Positions 27,193 to 36,504 of a DNA stretch of 57,538 nucleotides are shown here, piece by piece (the stretch's first letter is position 1; every line of letters begins with the position of its first letter). The DNA is from Bacillus sp. J33. GTDB taxonomy: Bacteria; Bacillota; Bacilli; Bacillales; Cytobacillaceae. Position numbers and translations under genes: made by a program. A model generated the notes under the pieces. The model was not told the DNA's origin. It saw only the letters and a program-made list of their open reading frames with translations, and ran no database searches. The stretch covers positions 211 to 57,748 of the forward strand of contig NZ_JAEL01000023.1 in the NCBI RefSeq assembly GCF_000518885.1, in the 5' to 3' direction.

Positions 27193-28514
27193 CAACAGAG
27201 AAAGAACAAGCAATCATACAGCAAGGATTTATGGAACGGATGGATGAGGATGAGCTGCTAAATTGTATGCGCTGCGGATTTTGCCTTCCCTCCTGCCCCA
27301 CATATATTGAGTCAGGCTATAAAGAAAATCATTCCCCTAGAGGCCGAATCGCTCTGATGAAGGCAGTAGCAGATGGACTTATCGAACCTGATGAAGATGT
27401 TGAACGTTCCCTGGACCTATGCCTAGGCTGCCGTGCCTGTGAGCCTGTATGTCCGTCTGGCGTAAAGTATGGCCACCTGTTGGAGGAAGCAAGAGATATT
27501 ATAAATCAGAACAAAAACCACTCACTTCCTGAAAAGGCTGTCCGCAAATTGGTTTTTAATGAGCTTTTTCCGCATCAGAAGAGAATGAGAACCGCAATGG
27601 GTCTTCTGGGATTTTATCAGCGTTCTGGGCTTCAATCTTTTGCCAGAAAATCGGGAATGCTAAAATGGCTGCCGGAAAACCTGGCGACAATGGAAAAAGT
27701 GTTGCCCAATGTTCCAACAATGAAAGAAATGAAGAATCGGCCAACACACCTATCTCCGAGGGACACGCCTAAAAAGAAAGCTGCCTTCTTTACTGGATGC
27801 TTAATGGATACGATGTTTCTAAAAACCAATAATGCAAGTTTAAAACTTCTGCAGCTCGCTGGCTGCGATATTGTGATACCTGAAAATCAGGCATGCTGTG
27901 GGGCACTGCACGGACATAGCGGTGAAAAACAATCTGCCAAAGAACTTGCAAAAAGGAATATTGAAGCTTTTGAAAAACTAAATGTTGATTATATTATTAC
28001 AAATGCAGGCGGGTGCGGTGCTTTTCTTATTGATTACGGACACCTTCTCAAGGATGATCCTGAATGGGAAGGCAGGGCTAGGAAGTTTTCTCAAAAGCTG
28101 AAGGATATCAGTGAGGTTCTTTATGAACTTGATTTTCATTTGAAAGCAAAGCTCAACCTTCCACGCCAGGTTATAACCTATCAGGACTCCTGCCATTTGC
28201 GAAACGTCATGAGGACCGAAAATGCTCCCCGAATTCTGCTTAAATCCATTAATGGAATTGAGTTTAGGGAAATGAAGGATGCAGACAGATGCTGCGGTTC
28301 AGCCGGGATTTATAATATTGTCGAGTCCGAGATGTCTATGCAAATTTTAGACCACAAAATGATTCAGGCGAAATCAACAGATGCTCAAACTATTGTTACA
28401 GCTAATCCTGGCTGTCTTTTGCAAATGAAACTTGGCATTGAACGGGAAGGATTATCCGGGAAAGTAAAAGCTGTTCACATAGCAGATTTGCTTTTAGAAG
28501 CCGCTGGAGGCTAA
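27189..28514 (+). CDS. glcF: Glycolate oxidase iron-sulfur subunit GlcF
   Basis: 441 residues. Two N-terminal [4Fe-4S] motifs, 'CMRCGFCLPSCPTY' and 'CLGCRACEPVCPSG', then two CCG domains ('ENQACCGALHGHSG' and 'DADRCCGSAGIYN'). Translation-coupled to glcD (ATGA overlap). Membrane-peripheral electron-transfer partner that feeds quinone or another acceptor. Confidence 0.9.
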   Translation: MTTEKEQAIIQQGFMERMDEDELLNCMRCGFCLPSCPTYIESGYKENHSPRGRIALMKAVADGLIEPDEDVERSLDLCLGCRACEPVCPSGVKYGHLLEEARDIINQNKNHSLPEKAVRKLVFNELFPHQKRMRTAMGLLGFYQRSGLQSFARKSGMLKWLPENLATMEKVLPNVPTMKEMKNRPTHLSPRDTPKKKAAFFTGCLMDTMFLKTNNASLKLLQLAGCDIVIPENQACCGALHGHSGEKQSAKELAKRNIEAFEKLNVDYIITNAGGCGAFLIDYGHLLKDDPEWEGRARKFSQKLKDISEVLYELDFHLKAKLNLPRQVITYQDSCHLRNVMRTENAPRILLKSINGIEFREMKDADRCCGSAGIYNIVESEMSMQILDHKMIQAKSTDAQTIVTANPGCLLQMKLGIEREGLSGKVKAVHIADLLLEAAGG

Positions 28515-28566
28515 TAAAAATTCCTTCGCGAAAAAAATTACCACTTATGAAACTCCCTTAATTATT

Positions 28567-28573
28567 CATACTA
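28567..28573 (+). promoter_or_regulatory. SigG-type -10 element for the SASP gene
   Basis: CATACTA, the forespore SigG -10 consensus, lies 50 bp before the SASP start. A clear TGAATA -35 at 17-18 bp was not found, so the promoter is only half supported. Confidence 0.45.
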
Positions 28574-28623
28574 CAAATACAGAGAGCAGAAACTCTGTAG
28601 ATCATTAAAAGGAGTTGAATACA

Positions 28624-28824
28624 ATGGCACGAAGCAGCAATAAATTATTGGTACCTGGCATTGAACAATATATGGATCAGGTGAAATATGAAATTGCCCA
28701 GGAATTTGGTGTTCAATTAGGCTCTGATACTGTATCCCGGGCAAACGGATCTGTGGGCGGAGAAATCACAAAAAGACTTGTTCAGCAAGCTCAAGCTCAA
28801 ATGTCCGGCCAAAACAATCAATAA
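28624..28824 (+). CDS. Alpha/beta-type small acid-soluble spore protein
   Basis: 66 residues. It has the germination-protease cleavage context '[13 protein letters not shown]' and the conserved DNA-binding block '[20 protein letters not shown]'. It coats and protects forespore DNA and is degraded by Gpr on germination. Start ATG 28624 after AAAAGGAG; an in-frame TTG at 28615 is less likely. A CATACTA element upstream fits SigG control. Length typical (60-72). Confidence 0.95.
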   Translation: MARSSNKLLVPGIEQYMDQVKYEIAQEFGVQLGSDTVSRANGSVGGEITKRLVQQAQAQMSGQNNQ

Positions 28825-28841
28825 CAACTTTATATAAATGG

Positions 28842-28867
28842 AAAAAGTCCGGAGAATTCCGGACTTT
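28842..28867 (-). terminator. Terminator between SASP and rsgI
   Basis: AAAGTCCGGA / TCCGGACTTT stem; T5 on the minus side, T3 on the plus side. The rsgI stop lies in the stem. Confidence 0.75.
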
Positions 28868-29975
28868 ACTGTTTATTATTCTTTTCTTTGTTTTTAGCAG
28901 AGCTCTCTGGCTTTTTGCCATTTCCTTTGCTTTCACTATTGTTCTTATTGCTTAACTGAACTTTATTATTTTTGGAATGGGTGTTTGACTCATTTTTTTT
29001 TTCGTTATTCTCTTTATCGCTATTCCCTTTGTTGTTTTGGGTATTATTATTCCCATTGCTCTTATCGCTGGGATTTTGGTTAGCTTTTTGCTGCTCGATT
29101 TTCTTTGTTTGACCCGGAGCAGGTGTTTTTTCTATCTGTGTTTTAGGTTTATCCATGTTTGCTGCAGCAGGAACAGGCTTTTCTTGTTTTTTAAATTGGC
29201 CTGGCGGAGTTTCTGCAGATTTTTTGTCTTTTTCTTGGCTTACCTCTTTTTCAACAGTCGCATTTTCAGAAGATGCTTTTTCTTTCTCAGAAGATTTTCT
29301 GTTTGCCTTTAATTGATTTTCTTTGTATAAGCCTGTAGTGATCCCCTTTTCAACTGCCTTTTCTCTATCTTCTTCACTGGCTTCAATCAAAGTAACTTCT
29401 AGCTGCTCTTTTTGTGCAGCTTCTTTTATTTCTGTTAGTTCTGCCTGAAAGACATCATCTTCTTTATTTTCCTCATCTGCATAGACTGCGGCAATAACCA
29501 TCTCATTATTTTCCTTTAAATAACCCTGTTCTTTTAATTGATGGAGAATCTTTTCTGCTACAGCCTGGATATTTTCTTTTTTCCACTTCTTAATTTTTTC
29601 TACAATAAGCTTTCCGTCTTCATTGTAGGGCACGAGTTCAATTACCTGATGCTTTTCATTGACCCCTAATTCAATGCTCGGATTTACATCAATCGACATA
29701 TATGCATAAACTTCTTCGCTTTGATAAAACGGCAAAAATGAAACGACTGCTAACAGAAGCGCAAAAGCTGCTGCAAATATGGCTTTACCTCTAAGTACAT
29801 TAAAAATAGGTAAAGAAGATGACTTTTTTCCGTTTTCTTGTTCTAATGGGAAGAAATCAATTTCCTGTCCGATCACGTATACCCGGTCCTGTTTACGGGC
29901 ACGCAGAAATTCACCTTCCGGGGTTAACAGCGTTAAAAACCGTTCGTTGATTTCCATTATAATTCCAGTTTTCAC
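28866..29975 (-). CDS. rsgI: RsgI, anti-sigma-I factor
   Basis: 369 residues. N-terminal RsgI domain ('GIIMEINERFLTLLTPEGEF', ~1-55) binds SigI in the cytosol; one membrane helix near residues 65-85; extracellular 'YAYMSIDVNPSIELGVNEKH' domain (~93-115); then a very long, polar Lys/Asn/Glu/Pro tail from ~residue 230 to the end. Overlaps sigI by four bases. In the family the outer part senses heat, wall or polysaccharide signals; here no carbohydrate-binding module is visible, only the disordered tail. Confidence 0.92.
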   Translation of the reverse strand: MKTGIIMEINERFLTLLTPEGEFLRARKQDRVYVIGQEIDFFPLEQENGKKSSSLPIFNVLRGKAIFAAAFALLLAVVSFLPFYQSEEVYAYMSIDVNPSIELGVNEKHQVIELVPYNEDGKLIVEKIKKWKKENIQAVAEKILHQLKEQGYLKENNEMVIAAVYADEENKEDDVFQAELTEIKEAAQKEQLEVTLIEASEEDREKAVEKGITTGLYKENQLKANRKSSEKEKASSENATVEKEVSQEKDKKSAETPPGQFKKQEKPVPAAANMDKPKTQIEKTPAPGQTKKIEQQKANQNPSDKSNGNNNTQNNKGNSDKENNEKKNESNTHSKNNKVQLSNKNNSESKGNGKKPESSAKNKEKNNKQ

Positions 29976-30718
29976 GTTTCCAACACCCCTTTGATATAAT
30001 CCCTTAAATATACATAATCACCAGCTAAAATTAATGAGATGGCAATGATGTACTTTCTGTTTCTCTCTATTGTTTTTCTGCTGAGCGACACAAAGCTTTC
30101 TAATTGTTTAATCGGAAGCCTTTTCTTTTCAATAAGAATCGTTTTCAGCTCTTCATTTTCGACAAGAATTCTGGCAACTTCCATTGCATTTTTTCTGGCA
30201 TCTGCATGTTTTGGAGACTGCTCAATCAGGTCGCTGAAGGTGAGATCGAATTGCTGAAGAATTTGTGTAAATTGAAGAATCTCTTCTCTTCTCAGTTCAT
30301 CATCTGTTTTTTTCCTGAAATCTTCAATCGACAATTCATCTTCAATTGAGGAACCAGCAGACTCATCTTCATCCGTGATAGAACTGCCATCAAAACTAAG
30401 GCTTTGATATTTTGCCTGCTTGCGAATATAATCAATGACCCGCCTTTTGATCAATACTTCGGAAAAGCTGATAAGTGAGCTTCCTTTTTCCGGAGTGTAC
30501 TTTTGAATCGCCTCATTAAAAGCAATAAGGCCAATGCTAAATTCATCATCAGATTCGTGAATATATCTTTTGCACACGGATGAAACTGTTTTAGCTATAA
30601 ATGGCCTATACGAATCAATTAAATCATTTTGCAGTACTGCATCCCCCTGCTGTATTAACTCAACCGTTTCTTCAATCGATCTTTTCCGTTTTTTAGCCAT
30701 GAACAATAAACTTAGCAT
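29972..30718 (-). CDS. sigI: RNA polymerase sigma-I factor
   Basis: About 248 residues. Conserved SigI blocks: 'DSYRPFIAKTVSSVCKRYI', 'DDEFSIGLIAFNEAIQKYTP' (region 2) and 'RRVIDYIRKQAKYQSLSFD'; C-terminal 'LPIKQLESFVSLSRKTIERN' acts as the HTH region. Heat- and envelope-responsive sigma factor, held by RsgI. ATG 30718 follows AGAGGTG. Upstream are a SigA extended -10 and a SigI-like promoter, suggesting autoregulation. Confidence 0.93.
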   Translation of the reverse strand: MLSLLFMAKKRKRSIEETVELIQQGDAVLQNDLIDSYRPFIAKTVSSVCKRYIHESDDEFSIGLIAFNEAIQKYTPEKGSSLISFSEVLIKRRVIDYIRKQAKYQSLSFDGSSITDEDESAGSSIEDELSIEDFRKKTDDELRREEILQFTQILQQFDLTFSDLIEQSPKHADARKNAMEVARILVENEELKTILIEKKRLPIKQLESFVSLSRKTIERNRKYIIAISLILAGDYVYLRDYIKGVLET

Positions 30719-30742
30719 TAGCCTCACCTCTTTTCAAAACAC

Positions 30743-30782
30743 ATTATATCATACGATGTCCATACCGTTTATTTAAGGGTGG
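30743..30782 (-). promoter_or_regulatory. Candidate sigI promoters (SigA extended -10; SigI-like)
   Basis: Minus strand: TGATATAAT (extended -10, TATAAT at 30748-30743) for SigA, and overlapping it CCACCC (30782-30777) with CGTA (30755-30752) 19 bp after ACCCTT, recalling the C-rich -35 and CGWA -10 of SigI promoters. Confidence 0.45.
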
Positions 30783-30838
30783 CTAAAGAATTAGGAAAAG
30801 AAAGCTGAAAGTGCTTTCTTTTCCTCTTTGTTCATAAC

Positions 30839-32119
30839 TTAGTTTTTGTTCTCTTTTCCTTTGTCTTTAGCTTCTGCAGCTTTGTCTTGTCCTTTACTGG
30901 CATTGCTCTTTGCTTCTTCCTGCTTTGCTTGAACTTTTGCTGCCTGCTGTTCTTTTGCTGCTGTTTTTGCAGCTTCACGTGCTGCTTTTTCAGCTTGCTT
31001 TTCGGCTTCGCGTGCTGCTTTTTCAGCTTCGCGTGCTGCCTTAGCATCTTCTCTCTTTTGGGCTTCCAATGCTTTTGCTTCTGCATGGACCTGTTTCTTT
31101 ACAGCTTTCTCTGCATCTTTTGCTTCTTTTGATACCTTAACAGGAGCTAAAGCGGCATCATCTTCCTCTTCTGTTGCCGTTTCTTCTGTTTCTGTATCAA
31201 CAGCAACATCCGTTTCTGCAGCAGTTTCCTCTTCAACTGCAACCTCTTCTGTTACTTCTTCAGATTCGTCGCTTCCTGCATACTCTTCTTCCATTTCTGC
31301 TAATTTAGCTGCAAGTTTTGTACGGAACTTTTCAATATTCTTTTCCATAGCAGCAATGCGCGGGTGGGCTGTTCCTTCAGCCTGCTCAATTTCTTCCCCG
31401 GCTTGTTCTTTGAACTTAGCAAGGTTTTTTTCTAGTGATAATATATTTTGAGCCAAAAGCTCTTTCACTTCTTCCACAGAATCGTCTGCTGCTGCATCAT
31501 CTTCTGCAGCCACTTCTTCATCAGCTGTTACATCCTCTTCTGCAACTGCTTCTTCATCCGTTACTGCGTCTTCGTCTGCTGCTGCGTCTTCAGTAGCCTC
31601 ATCTTCGGATTTTGGCTCTTTATCATCAGATTCTTTATCTTCTTCAATTGCACTGTCTGCATTTTCCATATGTTCTAATGCTTTTTCGATTGCTTCCAAA
31701 GCTTCTTCTTGGCTGCCTTCAGCAAAAAGTGCTTCTGCTTCAGCCAGGCGCTCTGCTGCATATGTAGCAAGTAATTTAGCTTCTTTTACATCATTAAAAG
31801 TTAGAGCAAGCTTAACTTTTTCCAGCGCAAGCTTAGCAAAATAGAAGAAGCTGCCAGGCAATAAGGAAGGCGTTTCAGTTTCAATCTCGTCTAGCTTTTC
31901 TTCTGCATTTTCAACTGCTTCTGCAGCGTCTGTATTAGTTTCTGCTGCTGCGTCTGAATCCACTGATGTTTCAGTTTCCAGTTCAACTGTTTCAAGATCT
32001 GCATCTGTATTTTCATTTGCAAAAGCACTTGTAGCAGAGAATGTGAATGTTCCAGCAATTACTAATGCCAGTGTGCTCTTTGCAATTTTATTCATTTCTT
32101 TGTTGGATAAAAATTTCAA
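30839..32119 (-). CDS. Secreted Ala/Glu-rich protein with DUF5667-like domain
   Basis: 426 residues from TTG 32119 (GAGGTGAAACACA upstream). Sec signal peptide 'LALVIAGTFTFSATSAFA'. Residues ~80-150 match DUF5667-like helices ('LLPGSFFYFAKLALEKVKLA', 'AAERLAEAEALFAEGSQEEA'). Next comes an acidic Glu/Ala/Asp stretch, a second helix pair, then a basic-acidic 'AREAEKAAREAEKQAEKAAR'-type coiled-coil tail. No anchor motif. Repetitive composition makes exact function unclear; likely an exported envelope-associated protein. A SigI-like promoter and proximity to sigI-rsgI suggest SigI control. Confidence 0.75.
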   Translation of the reverse strand: MKFLSNKEMNKIAKSTLALVIAGTFTFSATSAFANENTDADLETVELETETSVDSDAAAETNTDAAEAVENAEEKLDEIETETPSLLPGSFFYFAKLALEKVKLALTFNDVKEAKLLATYAAERLAEAEALFAEGSQEEALEAIEKALEHMENADSAIEEDKESDDKEPKSEDEATEDAAADEDAVTDEEAVAEEDVTADEEVAAEDDAAADDSVEEVKELLAQNILSLEKNLAKFKEQAGEEIEQAEGTAHPRIAAMEKNIEKFRTKLAAKLAEMEEEYAGSDESEEVTEEVAVEEETAAETDVAVDTETEETATEEEDDAALAPVKVSKEAKDAEKAVKKQVHAEAKALEAQKREDAKAAREAEKAAREAEKQAEKAAREAAKTAAKEQQAAKVQAKQEEAKSNASKGQDKAAEAKDKGKENKN

Positions 32120-32474
32120 TGTGTTTCACCTCATGTTTTTTTTAAGCGGCCCGCTTTGTTCACTACAAGGTTACGAAAATAGGATGAGGGTTTGTGGGGG
32201 TGTTAATAAATTTTATAAAAAAAGGTGTGTTAAATAATTTGGGCATTTGCAGAAAGCGGGAGAGCCTTGGAATGATTTCGCACTTCCCTTGAGTGGTTAT
32301 GGCATTTTATTCCCTGATGCACGGAAGTACGGATTCTAGACGAGGCCTTCGGAACACCTGACGAAAGAGAAAAAGCTTTAACAGCACCAAAGCATTTTGG
32401 TGTGCTAAAGCTCTTAATAATGATTGGTTTTGATGGCACAGCAATAAGAATCAATGGCTTAAGGACCCTATGCT
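32120..32474. other. Intergenic region with SigI-like promoter and unexplained block
   Basis: Contains the candidate promoter (32172-32201). The block 32230-32470 is open on the minus strand for 94 codons but has no ribosome site and overlaps the next gene's end, so I treat it as non-coding or a degraded repeat. It contains short inverted segments such as TTTTGGTGTGCTAAAGC around an AGCACCAAAG match. Confidence 0.4.
32172..32201 (-). promoter_or_regulatory. Candidate SigI promoter of the DUF5667-like gene
   Basis: Minus strand ACCCCC (32201-32196) and CGTA (32175-32172) separated by 20 bp, about 55-80 bp ahead of the TTG start. It resembles the pair upstream of sigI. Confidence 0.4.
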
Positions 32475-32948
32475 CTAATTTACAGAATATCTTCTCCACT
32501 TTAACAGCAGCCATCTAATACTAAATCCTGTTAATAAGCCTGGGATGACAAAAAGCATAGGAAGAAAGACTGGTCCAATTAAAACGCCAAATAATTTTAG
32601 CTTAGTCGAATACATAAGACCGACTGTTACAAAATATGCACTAAATACAAAGGGAAGAAAAGACAATTGCTCATCTTTGGGCATTGCACTTCGGTAAGCA
32701 TCCCACATTGCAAACATATACAGACAAGGATAGAACATAAGCCATTGGTAATTAAGTACATGGATGGCCCTGTCAATCTCCCCCATAAAACTGAGCATAA
32801 TGGCGGAATTAAAATGGCTGAATACATTGATGATAAATTCTAGCACAACAAATAAGGTTCCTTTCCAAAGCTGCCCCATTAATAATTGGCTAAAACCGGG
32901 CAAGGCAATACTCCATAAAACCGCTTCTAGTTTACTGAAATTTTTCAT
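32475..32948 (-). CDS. Small multi-pass membrane protein
   Basis: 157 residues with four to five hydrophobic segments; the N-terminus 'WSIALPGFSQLLMGQLWKGT' resembles TM2/DUF5683-type membrane proteins that begin with a GxGQ-like turn. C-terminus ends in a basic 'RWLLLKWRRYSVN'. ATG 32948 follows a weak ribosome site. Single gene; function unknown. Confidence 0.65.
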   Translation of the reverse strand: MKNFSKLEAVLWSIALPGFSQLLMGQLWKGTLFVVLEFIINVFSHFNSAIMLSFMGEIDRAIHVLNYQWLMFYPCLYMFAMWDAYRSAMPKDEQLSFLPFVFSAYFVTVGLMYSTKLKLFGVLIGPVFLPMLFVIPGLLTGFSIRWLLLKWRRYSVN

Positions 32949-33175
32949 TCATTTATCACCAGCTACAATTCGATAGTATTATTGTGTTCTGTTTACAAGC
33001 CAATTATCAATTATATTTCCATTTTATTTCCTGAAATCGTACTGACAGATATTATCCCATATTTGAAATAAAACATTCATGTTGAACTCTAATACTAGAA
33101 AAGCAAGGCTTTTAACATATGTCCAATTCAAATAGAAACTGCAAAAAAATATTTTTCCAGCTTCAAAAAGACCCC

Positions 33176-33202
33176 AAAAAGCCCCTCTCAAATGAAAGGG
33201 GC
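33176..33202 (-). terminator. Terminator of the RND pump gene
   Basis: GCCCCTTT/GAGGGGC hairpin; on the minus strand followed by TTTTTGGGG. Confidence 0.75.
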
Positions 33203-33210
33203 CCCACCTA

Positions 33211-36200
33211 TCAAGATTCTTTATCCCGATTATGACTTTTCTTTTCTCCATCTTCGTCTTTTACAATTTTTAATAATTCTTCAAGCATAGCTGCCATGTC
33301 GTTCCTGCTATATGGACGGGGTTCAGCAGCAGGAAATTGATCGTTATCCTCTTCTGCCCTGTTCTCTTCTCTTTCCTCTTCCCTTTCCACTCTCTCTTCT
33401 AACAAATATGCAGGCACTAAATGGCCTTCAGGCGTTGCATACATTTTATTTAACCGCCTTGTATCTTTATCAAAGAAGCTGTATACGACTGGAATGACAA
33501 ACAAAGTTAGGAAAGTGCTGCTGATTAAACCGCCAATCACAGTAATGCCCATAGGCTGATTGATTTCTGTTCCTTCACCAATGCCAAGAGCAAGAGGAAT
33601 CAATCCAAGAATAGTTGTTAATGCTGTCATCAGGATAGGCCGTGCCCTGTCTTTCACTGAAACTACAATGGCGTCATAGGTCTTAAGTCCGCTTTCTTTC
33701 TTTTGATTAATATAGTCTACGATGACAATTGCATTATTAACAACAATACCTGCAAGTACAATAATCCCGATAATAGCAGTTAAGCTAATAGGTGTACGGG
33801 TTGCAGTTAAAGCAATTGCCACACCAATAATCATAAGAGGCACAGTAAACATGATTACAAATGGATACTTTAATGATTCAAATTGTGCAGACATAACAAG
33901 GTATATGAATACGATTGCCAGGATAAAGGCCAAGGCCATATCATCAATGGAAGATTCAAGCAACTCCCTGTCCCCGCTGAATACTACCTGAGTTTCTTCA
34001 GGTAAATCCAGGTCGGCAATTTTTTCGTCCACTTCTTTGGAAATAGCCCCCATATTTGTCGAGGATTTGTATTTCAGCGTAAACTGGACCGCATCCTGCT
34101 GATTAATTCGCTGAATATTGACAGGTCCCTCTCCCCTCTCAATATTCGTTACTTCATCTAAAGAAACATAATTGCCATCTGGCTTTTTAATGAGCAAGTT
34201 CTTCAAATTATTAATGTCCTGGGTCACTTCTTTATCATACTCAACAAAAACGCCGTAAATATTTGATTCATCATCAATCATTTGGGTTGCACGATTGCCT
34301 CTTGTCACATCATTTACAGCCATCGCAATTTGCGCAGGTGCCAGCCCTTGCTCGAGTGCCTTTTCCCTATCTACAGTTATTTGGATTTCCTCAACTGTAT
34401 CCATTAGATCTGTGGATAGTTCTGTTACATCTTCAAGTTCATTTAATTCGCTGTAGATTTTATCAACATTCTCATTTAAACGATTCGGATCTGTATCACG
34501 TACACTGAATGTGAGTGTATTCGGCGATGTACCTGAGGAAGATTGCATATTGAAGGATAGGACTGCACTTTCATTCACTTTGGATGCTGCCTTTTCCAAA
34601 TCCTTCTTAACATCATCAACGAACTCAAACGTCGACCGTTCCCGTTGGTCCAATTCTTTCATCTTAATATAAAGCTCAGCAATATTGGCATTTGTTGAAC
34701 CACGGAAGGAGCCTTCCTGGGTTGTTCCAATCAGGCTGACATACGTATCAATCTCATCTTCATCCTTAAGTTCTTCCTCTACTCCGGCAATAACCTTTTC
34801 TGTTTCAGATAAGGCAGTACCATTCTCCAGTTCCATACGGACTGTAAAAAATCCTTCATCCGTATTTGGAAGAAATTGCGTTCCGACTGTCGTCAATCCA
34901 AAGCTTCCTGCTCCCAGAAGCAGCATGGTAATCGCAATCACCACAGCGCGGTTTCGCAATGACCACTTGATTGATTTTTCGAGCAGCTGGATAATGCCGG
35001 ATTCCTGCCTTTTGGCTTCAAGGTTTGATTTAGGAGCTTTTAATAAACGGCTGGCAAGCATAGGAACAACCGTTAGAGCAACAACCAGAGAAGCAAATAG
35101 ACTAAAGGATATTGTCAGTGCAAACTCTGTAAACAATTCACCAATGATACCTGTAATAAAAACAACAGGGAGAAACACTGCAACAGTTGTTAACGTAGAA
35201 GCGGTAATTGCTGAACCAACTTCTTTCGCACCATCGCTGGCAGCCACTTTGGGATCTTTCCCCATAGATAAATGACGGTATATATTTTCGATAACCACAA
35301 TCGCGTTATCAACCAGCATCCCGATCCCGAGTGCAAGGCCGCCTAACGTCATAATATTTAATGTGAAATTTGAAAAATACATTAAGACAAATGTAAAAAT
35401 GACTGAATAAGGAATAGAAATACCGATAATCAGGGGACTCTTAACATTTTTCAAAAAGAAGAAGAGCACAATCATGGCAAAAACTCCGCCAAGAAGCAGT
35501 GAGTTTGAGATATTTCCAATGGCGAGATTAATGTAGTCTCCTTGGTCAAAAAGAATTTCCGATTCTATGTCTTCATATTGCTCTTTCTCCAGAAGGTCAT
35601 CCAATTTATTAATAAACTCTTTTGAAACTTCTGCTGTATTGGCATCAGACTGCTGAAGAACACTTAGCAATACGGATGGCGACTGATTTGTTCGAGTAAT
35701 GGTTCTATCATCCTGATTCGTTAATTGCACATTTGAAATGTCCTGCAAGCTTACCTTTTCACCATTAGCAGGATTTACCGTGACTGTCAGTTCCTTTAAT
35801 GTTTCAAGCGAATCAATGCTGCTGATAATTCTGGTGGTTAGTTCTTTCCCTTCTGTTAACACCGGATCTCCAGGCATCGAGATATTATTTCCTTGAATTA
35901 CATCTACTACATCAGACTGGCTTAATTGATAATCCCTTAACTTTTCCTGGTCGAGTTCAACCCGTACTTCCTTAATAGCCGTTCCCGACATATTAACACT
36001 TGCCACACCTTCAACCTTCGCAAGCTCCAGGTTTAATTCCTCAGCAAGTTTTCTAAGAGTTTCAGCGTCCTCCTCCGCACTCAAAGATAACTGTATAATA
36101 GGAAACTGGGATGGATCAAACTTCATAAACCGCGGATCATTTGCATCATCCGGCAGCTGAGTCTGGTCAAGTCTCTGAATTACCTCACTCTGAATCTCAT

Positions 36201-36504
36201 CAATATCCGTCGTCCAGGAAAATTGCATTAAAATAAAATTGGCGCTTTCCTGAGAGGTCGAAGTAAGAGTTTTAATGCCCGGCAATGTAGCGAGATTCTC
36301 TTCCAATGGCTTTGTCACTTTTTCTACTACCTCTTCAGGGCTGGCCCCAGGGTAGGAAGTAACAACAACCCCTACAGGCGGATTAATATCTGGTATGAGT
36401 TTTAACGGGATGTTCAAAAGGGAGACAATCCCTAATATAAGCACTAAAAACATCGATACCAATGTAAATATTGGCCTTCTAATAGAAAAATCACTTATAC
36501 GCAC
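33211..36504 (-). CDS. swrC: RND-family efflux transporter (SwrC/YerP-like)
   Basis: 1097 residues (family ~1050). AcrB-type topology: TM1 at the start ('FSIRRPIFTLVSMFLVLILG'), two large porter loops, TM2-6 around 330-520 ('GGLALGIGMLVDNAIVVIEN' with the TM4 Asp pair region) and TM8-12 at 860-1010. In B. subtilis SwrC (YerP) gives surfactin resistance and supports swarming. GTG start 36504 with AAAGGAG upstream. An acidic/polar cytosolic tail (~residues 1035-1097) is longer than in B. subtilis. Gram-positive, so no outer-membrane channel is expected; no adaptor gene is adjacent. Confidence 0.9.
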   Translation of the reverse strand: MRISDFSIRRPIFTLVSMFLVLILGIVSLLNIPLKLIPDINPPVGVVVTSYPGASPEEVVEKVTKPLEENLATLPGIKTLTSTSQESANFILMQFSWTTDIDEIQSEVIQRLDQTQLPDDANDPRFMKFDPSQFPIIQLSLSAEEDAETLRKLAEELNLELAKVEGVASVNMSGTAIKEVRVELDQEKLRDYQLSQSDVVDVIQGNNISMPGDPVLTEGKELTTRIISSIDSLETLKELTVTVNPANGEKVSLQDISNVQLTNQDDRTITRTNQSPSVLLSVLQQSDANTAEVSKEFINKLDDLLEKEQYEDIESEILFDQGDYINLAIGNISNSLLLGGVFAMIVLFFFLKNVKSPLIIGISIPYSVIFTFVLMYFSNFTLNIMTLGGLALGIGMLVDNAIVVIENIYRHLSMGKDPKVAASDGAKEVGSAITASTLTTVAVFLPVVFITGIIGELFTEFALTISFSLFASLVVALTVVPMLASRLLKAPKSNLEAKRQESGIIQLLEKSIKWSLRNRAVVIAITMLLLGAGSFGLTTVGTQFLPNTDEGFFTVRMELENGTALSETEKVIAGVEEELKDEDEIDTYVSLIGTTQEGSFRGSTNANIAELYIKMKELDQRERSTFEFVDDVKKDLEKAASKVNESAVLSFNMQSSSGTSPNTLTFSVRDTDPNRLNENVDKIYSELNELEDVTELSTDLMDTVEEIQITVDREKALEQGLAPAQIAMAVNDVTRGNRATQMIDDESNIYGVFVEYDKEVTQDINNLKNLLIKKPDGNYVSLDEVTNIERGEGPVNIQRINQQDAVQFTLKYKSSTNMGAISKEVDEKIADLDLPEETQVVFSGDRELLESSIDDMALAFILAIVFIYLVMSAQFESLKYPFVIMFTVPLMIIGVAIALTATRTPISLTAIIGIIVLAGIVVNNAIVIVDYINQKKESGLKTYDAIVVSVKDRARPILMTALTTILGLIPLALGIGEGTEINQPMGITVIGGLISSTFLTLFVIPVVYSFFDKDTRRLNKMYATPEGHLVPAYLLEERVEREEEREENRAEEDNDQFPAAEPRPYSRNDMAAMLEELLKIVKDEDGEKKSHNRDKES

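Noticed and set aside
29972..30010. Plus-strand ACCCCTTTGATATAATCCC as a SigI/SigA promoter
   Set aside because: Lies inside the sigI-rsgI overlap in the antisense direction with no gene downstream on that strand.
30887..31678. Antisense ORFs rich in Cys/Phe within the DUF5667-like gene and rsgI
   Set aside because: Mirror of the Glu/Ala/Lys-rich codons on the other strand; typical shadow frames.
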